From: [Clostridium] symbiosum
GTDB taxonomy: Bacteria; Bacillota; Clostridia; Lachnospirales; Lachnospiraceae
Assembly (NCBI GenBank): GCA_021769625.1
Contig: JAETSN010000029.1
Coordinates: 32,438 to 96,437 of the forward strand
Direction: 5' to 3'
Length of the DNA: 64,000 nt
Shown one piece after another: positions 16,871 to 25,501 of this stretch. The first letter of the stretch is position 1, and each line of letters starts with the position of its first letter. The position numbers and the translations under genes were made by a program. The notes beneath the pieces were generated by a model. The model was not told where the DNA came from. It did no database searches and saw only the letters and a list, made by a program, of their open reading frames with translations.

Positions 16871-16930
16871 AACTCTCTCCTGCTTTTCTGTACTTCTCCC
16901 ACGACTTTCCCGCGCCGTATGCCCACGGTT

Positions 16931-18058
16931 TTAAATCTTCTTTATGCCGTTTTTATAAACTGCCTTTATCTCCCTGTCCGGGCTGATGATCACCAGATCC
17001 GCTGCTTTTCCGCTTTCGATACTGCCGATCCTGTCTTCCATGCGTACTGCCTTCGCCTGATGGATCGTCATGCAGGGCAGGATCTCCTCCATTGTCAGCC
17101 CGCACTGATCCATCCAAACGCCCATCTCCTTCAGCATATCCGTGGTGGAGCCGGCTATCGTACCGTCTTTCAAAGTCGCCTTGCCCTCTTTCACATAGAC
17201 AGGCAGGCCTCCCAGCACATATTCGCCGTCCTGAAGCCCTGCGGCACTCATGGAATCCGAAATGACCATCAGGTGATCGCCCATCATCTGATACACCATC
17301 TTCATCACCGTGGGATGGATATGAATGCCGTCGCAGATCATCTCCACATTCGCCCCGGCTGCAAAGGCCGCCCCCGGTACGCCGGGATCCCTGTGCCCAA
17401 GGCCGTTCATGGCGTTAAACAGATGGGTCACTTCCGTCGCCCCCGCCCGGAAAGCCTCCATTGCTTTTTCGTAATCCGCCGTCGTGTGCGCCACGGAAAT
17501 CACATAGTCCTTACTGTTTTTCTCAATGAAGCCTATCGCTCCCGGCCGTTCCGGCGCCACATCCACGATCAGGAAATGTCCCTTTGCCAGCCTGTTTAAC
17601 TCGTCCATCTTCTCCTGGGAAGCGTCTATGATATACTGCGGATCATGGGCGCCCTTTTTCTCCACGGAGAGGAACGGTCCCTCCATATTGATGCCGATCA
17701 GGTTGTGATCCTCCACGCTTTCCATATATTCTCCGATCGTCACCGCCGCTTTCTTATAGTCCTCATATCCCATCGTCATCGTCGTTCCGGCAACGGATGT
17801 GATGCCCCTGCTGAAATAGAACGCGCACATTTTATCGATCTCATCCCGATCAGCCGTGGAAAAGTCATATCCCATACAGCCATGTGTATGCAGGTCGATA
17901 AATCCCGGGATCAGAAAGTTTTCCCCCAGCTCCACCACTTCTTCCCCGGCTTTTTCGGAGAGTCCCGCGCCGATCTCTGTGATCTTTCCACCCTCTGTTC
18001 TGATATCCGTCTTTTCAAATTTCGTTCCGATAAATACCCTTCCGCCTCTGAATAACAT
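16931..18058 (-). CDS. nagA: N-acetylglucosamine-6-phosphate deacetylase
   Basis: Removes acetate from GlcNAc-6-P to give GlcN-6-P, which NagB would then deaminate. 375 residues, amidohydrolase fold. Metal and catalytic motifs: IDLHTHGCMGYDFS, GINMEGPFL (metal Glu), SVAHTTADYEKA, THLFNAMNGLGHRDPG, CDGIHIHP and ISDSMSAAG with the catalytic Asp. GGAGGGGCAAGAT lies directly before the ATG at 18058; an ATG five codons earlier overlaps that ribosome site. Divergent from the damaged nagB, with a two-hairpin element in the gap. Confidence 0.95.
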   Translation of the reverse strand: MLFRGGRVFIGTKFEKTDIRTEGGKITEIGAGLSEKAGEEVVELGENFLIPGFIDLHTHGCMGYDFSTADRDEIDKMCAFYFSRGITSVAGTTMTMGYEDYKKAAVTIGEYMESVEDHNLIGINMEGPFLSVEKKGAHDPQYIIDASQEKMDELNRLAKGHFLIVDVAPERPGAIGFIEKNSKDYVISVAHTTADYEKAMEAFRAGATEVTHLFNAMNGLGHRDPGVPGAAFAAGANVEMICDGIHIHPTVMKMVYQMMGDHLMVISDSMSAAGLQDGEYVLGGLPVYVKEGKATLKDGTIAGSTTDMLKEMGVWMDQCGLTMEEILPCMTIHQAKAVRMEDRIGSIESGKAADLVIISPDREIKAVYKNGIKKI

Positions 18059-18171
18059 ATCTTGCCCCTCCATTTTGTTTCCCGCCGATTTCCTCAGGCG
18101 GCGTTTTTTAACGCCATAAAAATCCTTTCACACTTCCTGTCATGCCGCCATCGGCGGCACAAACAATCCGT

Positions 18172-18258
18172 GAAGAACGCTGCTCTTGCGTTCTTCCGTG
18201 TGAAGTTTTAGAATTTCTTAGTCTGCGTACTTTGCGGGCTTAGAAATTCTCTTCACAC
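18172..18258 (-). repeat. Two-hairpin element, copy B, between nagA and nagB
   Basis: Same layout and orientation relative to nagA as copy A has to htpG. Hairpin 1 (18198-18258) has arms GTGTGAAG/CTTCACAC and the GTACTTT loop; hairpin 2 (18172-18196) has arms GAAGAACGC/GCGTTCTTC. A GC-rich GCCGCC/GGCGGC hairpin (18144-18158) follows on the nagA side. A weak -10-like TATACT (18260-18265, minus) abuts it without a convincing -35. No gene is seen in the 18059-18376 interval. Confidence 0.75.
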
Positions 18259-18376
18259 CAGTATACCCCAATTTCACAAATATTACCATATCAACTTGCT
18301 TTTCCTTCCAATATTTGGTACTTTTAAATAAGAGCAATATTCACACACTAACTTTAAAACTAAGGGAGGTTTTGAA

Positions 18377-18934
18377 ATGAGGATTTACAGAGCAAAAGAC
18401 TATGACGACATGAGCCGTAAGGCGGCGAATATCATTTCCGCTCAGGTTATCATGAAACCGGACTGTGTGCTGGGACTGGCGACAGGTTCCACTCCCATCG
18501 GCACCTACAAACAGCTCATCGAATGGTACAACAAAGGGGATCTGGACTTTTCCGAAGTGACCACCGTCAATCTGGATGAATACAAGGGACTCCCGAAGGA
18601 TAACGACCAGAGCTACTACTATTTCATGCAGGAAAACCTTTTTAAACATGTCAATATACCAAAAGGCCATTCTTTCCTGCCGGACGGCACGGAACCCGAC
18701 AGTGAAAAAGCCTGCAGCAGCTACAATGCCATCATCCGTCAGGTAGGCGGCATCGATCTGCAGCTTCTGGGTCTTGGGCAGAACGGCCATATCGGTTTCA
18801 ACAAAGAAAAGGCACAGGCTCTGCGGGATGCCATCTGCGGCCCGGTAACGCCCGCCCTTCCTGCTTCTATTTTACAGTATCATAAAAATGTCTATGTCGT
18901 GGCAGATGAGGATGCGCTCAGTTTGCTTGATTGA
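18377..18934 (+). pseudogene. nagB: Glucosamine-6-phosphate deaminase with internal in-frame deletion
   Basis: NagB normally converts GlcN-6-P to fructose-6-P and ammonia and has about 240 residues; this frame has 185. Residues 1-140 match the family (GLATGSTPIGTYKQLI, TVNLDEYKGL with the catalytic Asp, LLGLGQNGHIGFN). The sequence then jumps from GHIGFN straight to KEKAQALRDAICGPVTP, which in intact enzymes lies about 58 residues later. The catalytic Glu after GHIGFN and the following helices are lost while the reading frame is kept. Ribosome site AAGGGAGG is intact. Probably inactive. Confidence 0.88.
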
Positions 18935-18967
18935 TGATGACGGACGCCGGGAAAGAAATAAAATTTT
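18935..18967. repeat. Truncated palindrome family member at the nagB 3' end
   Basis: TGACGGACGCCGGGAAAGAA matches the left flank and first arm of the copy at 13841 (TGCCGGACGCCGGGAGGAA) but has no matching second arm. It starts immediately after the nagB stop codon. Confidence 0.6.
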
Positions 18968-18979
18968 ACTGACAACTAT

Positions 18980-19006
18980 AACCCGCTGCCTTGGGGCGGC
19001 GGGTTT
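18980..19006 (+). terminator. Terminator after nagB
   Basis: GC-rich stem AACCCGC.GCC/GGC.GCGGGTT with a TTGG loop, followed by TTTCTC; a weak T-tract. Confidence 0.65.
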
Positions 19007-19078
19007 CTCAACGTAAAAGAATATGTAAAATATTTTCTTGCTAATTATATTACAAAAATGAAAGGAATGAGAGATAAG

Positions 19079-20317
19079 ATGACAAAAACGATTGAAAATT
19101 TTTTACAGTATGTCAGGATAGATACCCAGTCCTGCGAGACATCGGGGACGACGCCGAGTACCGCGAAGCAGCACGATCTGGCAAAGCTTCTGGTTTCCCA
19201 GCTCGAAGGGATGGGAGCCGCGGAGATCACTTACGATGAAGGCCACTGCTATGTGTATGCTTCCGTTCCTGCTTCAGCAGGTTATGAAAAAAGTCCTGTT
19301 CTCGGCTTTATCGCCCATATGGATACCGCCCCTGCCGTCACCGGCACAGATGTAAAACCCCGCATCGTGGAAAACTACGACGGCAAAGATATCCTGCTGA
19401 ATGAAGCACAGTCCATTTATCTTTCCGTCTCCGATTTTCCGGAACTGAAGGCGTTGAAGGGAAAGGACCTGATCGTCACGGACGGCACCACTCTTTTGGG
19501 AGCGGATGATAAAGCCGGTGTTGCGGAGATCATGGCTATGGCGGAGCATCTGCTCTCCCACCCCGAACTCCCTCACGGCAAGATCCGGATCGGCTTTACG
19601 CCTGACGAGGAGATCGGGGAAGGCGCAAATCATTTTGATGTGGCGCTCTTCGGCGCGGATTTTGCCTACACCGTGGACGGCGGAGAGCTTGGGGAACTGG
19701 AGGACGAAACTTTCAACGCGGCAGGCGCAAAGCTCACCGTCCATGGACGCAACGTCCATCCCGGCTCCGCCAAAGGCAAAATGGTAAACTCCATCCTGAT
19801 CGCCCAGGAATTCCAGAACCTTTTGCCCGTTTTCCAGAATCCCATGTATACCGATAACAGGGAAGGATTCTTTCATATAGACGGCATCAGCGGAAATGTG
19901 GAAGAAACTACGGCGGAATATATCATTCGTGACCATGACAGGACATTATTTGAGCAGAAAAAAGAACTGTTTATGAGATGTGCAGATTTCCTGAATGAAA
20001 AATACGGCCAGGGCACCGTAACAGTGGAGATGGCGGATTCCTATTATAATATGAAGGAAGCTCTTGCGCCCCATGCACATCTGATGGAAAACGCCTGCAG
20101 CGTTCTGCGCGAACTGGGCATCGAGCCGAAGATCACACCCGTCAGGGGCGGCACCGACGGTTCCAGGCTCTCCTATATGGGACTGCCCTGTCCGAACCTC
20201 TGCACCGGCGGTGCAAACTACCACAGCCGCTTTGAATACGCCTGCATCCAGTCCATGGAGACAGTGACAGATCTGCTGATCAGGCTGGCGGTCCGCTATG
20301 GAAACAGAAAACCGTAA
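19079..20317 (+). CDS. pepT: Peptidase T (tripeptide aminopeptidase)
   Basis: Cytosolic zinc M20B peptidase releasing the N-terminal residue of tripeptides; 412 residues. Motifs: VLGFIAHMDTAP (first metal His and Asp), LLGADDKAGVAEIM (bridging Asp), GFTPDEEIGEGANHF (catalytic and metal Glu), YTVDGGELGELEDETFNAA, HPGSAKGKMVNS, RGGTDGSRLSYMGLPCPNL and C-terminal NYHSRFEYA. The start at 19079 matches the known N-terminus (MTKTIENFLQYVRIDTQS); in-frame ATGs at 19058 and 19067 are less likely. A palindromic repeat follows. Confidence 0.95.
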   Translation: MTKTIENFLQYVRIDTQSCETSGTTPSTAKQHDLAKLLVSQLEGMGAAEITYDEGHCYVYASVPASAGYEKSPVLGFIAHMDTAPAVTGTDVKPRIVENYDGKDILLNEAQSIYLSVSDFPELKALKGKDLIVTDGTTLLGADDKAGVAEIMAMAEHLLSHPELPHGKIRIGFTPDEEIGEGANHFDVALFGADFAYTVDGGELGELEDETFNAAGAKLTVHGRNVHPGSAKGKMVNSILIAQEFQNLLPVFQNPMYTDNREGFFHIDGISGNVEETTAEYIIRDHDRTLFEQKKELFMRCADFLNEKYGQGTVTVEMADSYYNMKEALAPHAHLMENACSVLRELGIEPKITPVRGGTDGSRLSYMGLPCPNLCTGGANYHSRFEYACIQSMETVTDLLIRLAVRYGNRKP

Positions 20318-20395
20318 ACCGAACGGAATACAATGATATACAAAAATCACATTCTGTACACCATTATGAGTAATCATCATTTGTTTTACACCTTA

Positions 20396-20600
20396 ACCAA
20401 CCAGCCATGAGAAAAATCAAATTCTCAAGGAGCCCCTGCAGCAACGTCGGCACAATTGGCAAATGTGAAATTTAAAAAGCAAAATTTCACATGATCTCTC
20501 ACGAGCCTAGTACCGCTACGTTGCAGCCAGCTCTGTTTCTCAAGAGCTTGAGCGCGAGCGTGGCGACGGAGAATTTGATTTTTCTCATGGCGTCCGGCTA
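20396..20600. repeat. Dispersed palindrome family, copy 3 (long nested form)
   Basis: Perfect 23-bp outer arms (20404-20426 and 20569-20591) enclose 142 nt with nested inverted repeats: CTGCA..AACGT with ACGTTGCAG, and a hairpin ATGTGAAATTT/AATTTCACAT. The arm-proximal core GAGCGCGAGCGTGGCGACG is shared with the other copies. CGAGCCTAGTACCGCT inside recurs inverted in the element at 58174-58314. It fills most of the gene-free interval 20318-20619. Confidence 0.9.
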
Positions 20601-20619
20601 AAGTTTCTTTTTTCCATCC

Positions 20620-20997
20620 TCACTGCCTGTCCGTCCCTGTCTGCCCCTGCATCATCCGCACAAAAGGCTCCGGATCCTTCCGCATCTGCAGCAGGCTGTT
20701 GAACGCCATCAGCAGCATCTTATCCTTGTTAAACCGCATATCCGCCACATCCTGATCCATGGCCGCCCTAAAATGATCGATCTGAAATATCATCAGATCC
20801 ACCAGCCCGTAGCCTTCGATCTTCACCTTACAGAGAAAATCCTGATGCTCCAGATAATAGACAAACTCCTCATAAATTGCCGGATCATTTGTCAGCCTCT
20901 CCCAGAAATCCTTCAAAAACGCTTCATCCGCCCCCGCATATTTACAGAGCGCCTCCGCCCATGCGTATGCTTTTTCCTTATCTTTATCTACACTCAT
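20620..20997 (-). CDS. Conserved-looking small cytosolic protein, unknown function
   Basis: 125 residues, mostly helical and acidic, with no signal peptide or membrane segment. Notable segments are EKAYAWAEALCKYAGADEAF and YYLEHQDFLCKVKIEGYGLVDLMIFQIDHF, with a polar C-terminus. Ribosome site GGAGGTG is good. Convergent with the palindrome copy and divergent from exoA. The composition looks like a real Lachnospiraceae gene, but I cannot name a domain. Confidence 0.65.
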   Translation of the reverse strand: MSVDKDKEKAYAWAEALCKYAGADEAFLKDFWERLTNDPAIYEEFVYYLEHQDFLCKVKIEGYGLVDLMIFQIDHFRAAMDQDVADMRFNKDKMLLMAFNSLLQMRKDPEPFVRMMQGQTGTDRQ

Positions 20998-21177
20998 GTT
21001 TTCTCACCTCCTTATTTCAATACTCTTTTTCTCATCCTTCACATCCAGCCCTCCATATTATGGGCTGCCCGACAAATCGGGAACCACATCAGTTAATGCC
21101 ATTAATCAAAAAGCTCGCATTTCCTCCCGCTATGTGATAAGATACACCTATACTCCAAAGAAAGGCATGGTACTATC

Positions 21178-21936
21178 ATGAAAAAAATTATCTCCTGGAA
21201 CGTCAACGGCCTCCGCGCCTGTATCGGAAAGGGTTTCACCGATTTTGTCATAAAAGAAGATGCCGACATCTTCTGCATACAGGAATCGAAACTGCAGGAA
21301 GGCCAGATCATCCTCGATCTCCCCGGCTATCACCAATACTGGAATTACGCGGAAAAAAAGGGCTACTCCGGCACTGCCATCTTTACCAAAGAGGAACCCT
21401 TATCCGTCTCCTACGGCATCGGTATCGAAAAACATGATCACGAGGGCCGCGTCATCACACTGGAATTTGAAGCCTTTTATATGGTCACCGTCTATACCCC
21501 GAATTCTCAGGATGAATTGAAGCGCCTCTCCTACCGCATGGAATGGGAGGATGATTTTCTCGCATACCTGAAAAAACTAGAAGAAACAAAACCTGTCATT
21601 TTCTGCGGCGACCTGAATGTTGCCCATCAGGAGATCGACCTGAAAAACCCGAAAACCAACCGCAGAAACGCCGGCTTTACGGACGAAGAGAGGGCAAAGT
21701 TCTCTTCCCTTATCAAAGCGGGCTTTATCGATACATTCCGCTTCTTTTACCCCGAACTGGAGGGCGCCTATTCCTGGTGGTCCTACCGTTTCCATGCCCG
21801 GGAGAAGAACGCAGGGTGGCGTATCGACTACTTTCTGGTGTCCGAAGCGCTTCGGGACAAGATAAAGGACGCTCTGATCTACAAAGACGTCACCGGCTCC
21901 GACCACTGTCCGGTTGGACTGCTTGCGGATATCTGA
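21178..21936 (+). CDS. exoA: Exodeoxyribonuclease III / AP endonuclease
   Basis: Base-excision repair enzyme that cuts 5' to abasic sites. 252 residues of the EEP fold. Signature residues: [16 protein letters not shown] (catalytic Asn), [10 protein letters not shown] (metal Glu), [14 protein letters not shown] (Asp/Asn pair), WWSYR, and [12 protein letters not shown] with the terminal catalytic Asp-His. The stop lies 3 bp from the convergent MATE gene end, with no terminator between them. Confidence 0.95.
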   Translation: MKKIISWNVNGLRACIGKGFTDFVIKEDADIFCIQESKLQEGQIILDLPGYHQYWNYAEKKGYSGTAIFTKEEPLSVSYGIGIEKHDHEGRVITLEFEAFYMVTVYTPNSQDELKRLSYRMEWEDDFLAYLKKLEETKPVIFCGDLNVAHQEIDLKNPKTNRRNAGFTDEERAKFSSLIKAGFIDTFRFFYPELEGAYSWWSYRFHAREKNAGWRIDYFLVSEALRDKIKDALIYKDVTGSDHCPVGLLADI

Positions 21937-21939
21937 ATT

Positions 21940-23334
21940 TTATCGTGTCCCCTCTTTTTTCATAAAGTAAATATAGTACAAAATAAAAGCTGCCGCCGCT
22001 GCAACCCATGTGATCGGATAACTCATCATCACGGTCTCCATCGTATTGCTGACAGGCAGCGCCACTACGATCCAGAGAACCCTCAGCCCGCATACCAGCA
22101 GGATGCTGATGATCGTCGGCACCACTACGCACTCCAGCCCCCGCAGTGTCCCCGAAAGAATCTCCACCACAACATAGATCATATAAAATCTGGTCAGGAA
22201 GTGGAGTTGGGATACCCCCAGCGAGATCACACCGGCGTCCTCCACAAAGATACCGAAAAAGAACTCGGCAAAGGTGTAGAAGAAAATGCTGATCATTCCC
22301 GCCATCAGCAGCGTCATCCCCATGCATTCCCACATGGATTTCTTTACCCGATCCATCTTTCCCGCGCCCAGATTCTGCCCGACAAAAGTAGTTACCGCGA
22401 TCCCCATGGCGGACACGGTCATCCAATAAAGCCCATCCAGCTTGGTGTAGGCAGACCACGCCGCAATATTGTCCGTCCCGAAGCTGTTTACCTTCGCCTG
22501 TATCACCCCGTTGGAAAGTCCGTAGGTCACAGACTGCAGTCCTGCCGGGATTCCGATCCATAACACCCGCTTCATGATCCCCCCGGAGCAATGGAGAAGT
22601 TTCTTCGGCGCCAGCCCGTAGCACGCCTTCTCCCTGCAGAGCACCACAAACACCATGACTGCACTCAGAATCTGGGAGAGTACTGTCGCAATGGCAGCCC
22701 CCTCTGCGCCCATCTGAAACCCCGCCACAAAAAGAAAATCCAGCGGAATATTGGCCAGACAGCTTACGATCAGAAAATACAGCGGTCTTCTGGAATCTCC
22801 CACTGCCCGCAAAATACCCGCTCCCATAATATAAAACAGATTGGCAGGCGTTGCCGCAAAATAGATCCGCATATAGCCTAAAGACTGTCCGAAAATATTT
22901 TCCGGCGTCTGTAAAAGCCGCAGCATCAGCGGCGCAAACGCGATCCCGATCACACCGAACAACACGCCGGCACAGAGGGAAAGCATCAGCGAGGTATGCA
23001 CCGTCTTCGATACCTCTTTCTCCTGTTTTCCGCCGTAGAAATTGGCAGCCACCACCGTTGCCCCGGAGGCAATGCCGGTAAAAAAGCCCACAAAAATACT
23101 GATGATCGAGAAGGTCGAGCCTCCCACTGCGGAGAGCGCTTCCTTTCCCGCAAATCTCCCTACGATCACCGCATCCGCCGTATTATATAATTGTTGAAAT
23201 AAAGACCCCAACAGGATCGGAAAGAAAAACAACAAAATCTGTTTCCAGATAACCCCTTCCGTGATCCCTGGCCTGCGGGAGATTGGCTCTTTGCCCGCAT
23301 CCGCGCCCGATTCCCGTTCATTCTTTTTCAGCAT
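21940..23334 (-). CDS. MATE-family multidrug/cation antiporter (second of two)
   Basis: 464-residue exporter with about 12 membrane helices in two homologous halves. PILLGSLFQQLYNTADAVIVGRF at the N-terminus is the typical MATE helix 1-2 pattern, and the second half repeats it with PAGLQSVTYGLSNGVIQAKV. It lies 21 bp downstream of another MATE gene on the same strand, so they are probably co-transcribed. The two proteins are clearly different subfamilies, so not a recent duplication. Substrate unknown (drugs, toxins or metabolites exchanged for Na+ or H+). Confidence 0.92.
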   Translation of the reverse strand: MLKKNERESGADAGKEPISRRPGITEGVIWKQILLFFFPILLGSLFQQLYNTADAVIVGRFAGKEALSAVGGSTFSIISIFVGFFTGIASGATVVAANFYGGKQEKEVSKTVHTSLMLSLCAGVLFGVIGIAFAPLMLRLLQTPENIFGQSLGYMRIYFAATPANLFYIMGAGILRAVGDSRRPLYFLIVSCLANIPLDFLFVAGFQMGAEGAAIATVLSQILSAVMVFVVLCREKACYGLAPKKLLHCSGGIMKRVLWIGIPAGLQSVTYGLSNGVIQAKVNSFGTDNIAAWSAYTKLDGLYWMTVSAMGIAVTTFVGQNLGAGKMDRVKKSMWECMGMTLLMAGMISIFFYTFAEFFFGIFVEDAGVISLGVSQLHFLTRFYMIYVVVEILSGTLRGLECVVVPTIISILLVCGLRVLWIVVALPVSNTMETVMMSYPITWVAAAAAFILYYIYFMKKEGTR

Positions 23335-23355
23335 ATTTTCTCCGTCCGTTCATTT

Positions 23356-24729
23356 CTAAATCACTTTAAAATCCAGCCACTTTTTACTGCAGAATCTCCA
23401 GACATAGAAGGAAACCCGGCAGATCCAGTCAAGAACCATGGCGATCCATACCCCGATCGCCCCCATTCCGAAATAGATTCCAAGCACCACACTGAAACCG
23501 ATGCGGAAGATAAACATGGATGCCACCGAAATGACCATGGTAAATCTCACATCCCCGGATGCCCGCAGCGCATTCGGCATCGTGAAGGAAGTCGGCCAGA
23601 GCAGTATCGCACAGCCGTTATGGATGCAGACCAGAATAAACGCATAGCGCCATGCCTCCGATGAAAGGCTGTAAATATTCAGAAGGAACGGCAGCGATAA
23701 TAAAATAACGCTGTTCACAGCCGCCGTTATCATATATGTAAATTTCCACAGTTTTTTTGTATACCAGACAGCCTGCTCTTTTTCTCCGGCTCCCATGCAC
23801 TGTCCCACCACCGTGATCATCGCGAGGTTCATCGCCTGTCCCGCGATACAGCCCATCGAATCCAGATTATTCGCCACCGCGTTTGCCGCGATCTGTGCCG
23901 TTCCGAATCGTGAGATGATGCTGACCACCAGCACACGCCCCAACTGGAACAGTCCATTCTCCACGCCGTTCGGAATGGCAATATGCAGGATCCTTCGCAC
24001 CATCCCCCTCTCCCATGCTATCAGATTCCGATAAATGACATATACGTCATTTTTCTGATTTTTTATCAGCACCATCATCACCGCCGCTCCCAATATACGC
24101 GCCGCCAGAGTGGAAAGCGCCGCTCCCGCCGTTCCCATCTGAAATCCGAAGATCAAAATGGCATTCCCGATGGCATTAAAAATATTCATGCCCACCGAAA
24201 CCTGCATGGAAATTTTCGAGTTTCCCATGGAACGATAGGTGGCGGCACAGGCATTGAATACTGCCAGAAAGGGAAAAGAAAATGCCGATATCAAAAAATA
24301 CACCATGGCATTTCGCATGACATCCGCTTCCACTGTGCCAAAAAGCAGCCGAAGGAGCGGCGCACGGAACAGGAGGCTTAACAGCATGATCCCGGTGGAG
24401 ATCACTGCCGATACCGTGATCAATTGTTCCGCCGCCCGGCAGGCGAGCTTTTTATTTCCATGCCCGAGATACTGGGACACCACCACTGCCCCGCCGGTAC
24501 CCACCGCCGCAAATATATTGATCAGCAGCACATTGATCATATCCACTAAAGATACGCCTGAGATCGCGGCTTCCCCTGCATAGGAGATCATCATGGTATC
24601 CACCATACCTACCGTGATAGCCAGTACCTGTTCCACGATCAGCGGCAGGATCAGCTTCTGGAGCTGCTTCTTTGAAAACATTGTACCGATATCTGCTTTA
24701 TCCTTTGGTTTTTGCTTCGCCAAGATCAT
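23356..24729 (-). CDS. MATE-family multidrug/cation antiporter (first of two)
   Basis: 457 residues, about 12 membrane helices. N-terminal QLQKLILPLIVEQVLAITVG and GMVDTMMISYAGEAAISGVS are the usual MATE helix 1-2 elements; GVENGLFQLGRVLVVSII starts the second half. GGAAAAACAG precedes the ATG. It heads a two-gene MATE operon. No adjacent MarR- or TetR-type regulator is visible that could hint at the substrate. Confidence 0.92.
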   Translation of the reverse strand: MILAKQKPKDKADIGTMFSKKQLQKLILPLIVEQVLAITVGMVDTMMISYAGEAAISGVSLVDMINVLLINIFAAVGTGGAVVVSQYLGHGNKKLACRAAEQLITVSAVISTGIMLLSLLFRAPLLRLLFGTVEADVMRNAMVYFLISAFSFPFLAVFNACAATYRSMGNSKISMQVSVGMNIFNAIGNAILIFGFQMGTAGAALSTLAARILGAAVMMVLIKNQKNDVYVIYRNLIAWERGMVRRILHIAIPNGVENGLFQLGRVLVVSIISRFGTAQIAANAVANNLDSMGCIAGQAMNLAMITVVGQCMGAGEKEQAVWYTKKLWKFTYMITAAVNSVILLSLPFLLNIYSLSSEAWRYAFILVCIHNGCAILLWPTSFTMPNALRASGDVRFTMVISVASMFIFRIGFSVVLGIYFGMGAIGVWIAMVLDWICRVSFYVWRFCSKKWLDFKVI

Positions 24730-24821
24730 CTGTTTTTCCTCTTTCCATACCTCGCCCGTCGAACCGTTTTTCCGCTTTTACGGATGGTATTTTCTTATAT
24801 CTTTCCGCATCCGGTATTCCG

Positions 24822-25004
24822 TTACATCTGGTGCCTTACTACTTCGTACTCATTGTCCGACCGATAATAGGGGCATTCCAGCCTCGTCTGAGATAAAAAC
24901 CTTGCCATTTCATCCTCATCCATGCTGACGTCGCACTCATAACAGTCATAGTCTTCATCATAAAGATAGTTGCTGCAGGTATCGCAGCTCGTTCCCTGTG
25001 CCAT
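24822..25004 (-). CDS. Small Cys-rich protein, DUF6472-like
   Basis: 60 residues with CDTCSNYLYDEDYDCYECDVSM and a later CPYY. Paired Cys (CxxC, then CxxC-like spacing) suggest a small zinc- or metal-binding knuckle. The pattern agrees with my recollection of DUF6472, a small Clostridia family of unknown role. Acidic, cytosolic, no signal peptide. It lies alone between the MATE operon and the HPr-like gene. Confidence 0.72.
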   Translation of the reverse strand: MAQGTSCDTCSNYLYDEDYDCYECDVSMDEDEMARFLSQTRLECPYYRSDNEYEVVRHQM

Positions 25005-25140
25005 ATCAAAAAACCGCGCCTTTCTCCCGATATAAATTGATACACCTCAATATTGCCGGCAGGAACACTGCCGGCAACATTGATACTCGCTATTCTTACT
25101 GTCATTGATTCCGTTTCCGAAAAACGGATGATGTCTATTC

Positions 25141-25377
25141 TTACTCTACCATGAAGTCTTTAATTGCATCCAAAATCGCAGCCTCTTCATCCTCTGTGCT
25201 GGAAAAATGCAGTTCCAGCGGAGAACTTAAATCAAGACTCATAATACCCAGCATGGATTTCGCATCAATATAGTACCTGCCCTGCTCCAGATCAAAATCA
25301 CAGTCAAATTTGCAAACCGTCCTGTTGAATACCTTAATCTTGTCGATACTGTCTAACTGTACTTTTACAGTTTTCAT
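25141..25377 (-). CDS. HPr-like protein lacking the phosphorylatable histidine
   Basis: 78 residues with the HPr fold. The second-half signature is intact: AKSMLGIMSLDLSSPLELHF, matching the HPr regulatory-Ser region (KS-I/M-MGVMSL). The active-site loop, normally GxHARPA near residue 15, reads IDKIKVFNRTV and has no histidine, so PTS phosphotransfer from enzyme I is not expected. A role as an unphosphorylated regulator or Ser-phosphorylated signal protein is possible but speculative. Ribosome site AGGTAGAGG is good. Confidence 0.82.
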   Translation of the reverse strand: MKTVKVQLDSIDKIKVFNRTVCKFDCDFDLEQGRYYIDAKSMLGIMSLDLSSPLELHFSSTEDEEAAILDAIKDFMVE

Positions 25378-25501
25378 ACCTCTACCTCCAACTATACTTT
25401 ATTCGGTGTCCTACCGACTAAATCTATTATAAGTTTTTATTCCGGTTTATGCAAGACTTTTACAAAATTAAGGCAAAAAATTTGTCACATTTTAGTAATA
25501 T

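Noticed and set aside
18260..18288. nagA promoter from the TATACT next to the two-hairpin element
   Set aside because: No acceptable -35 at 16-18 bp, and the predicted start would fall inside the hairpin arm.
20404..20591. Copy 3 palindrome as a retron or group II intron
   Set aside because: No reverse transcriptase or maturase gene is nearby and the conserved arms match a dispersed palindrome family.
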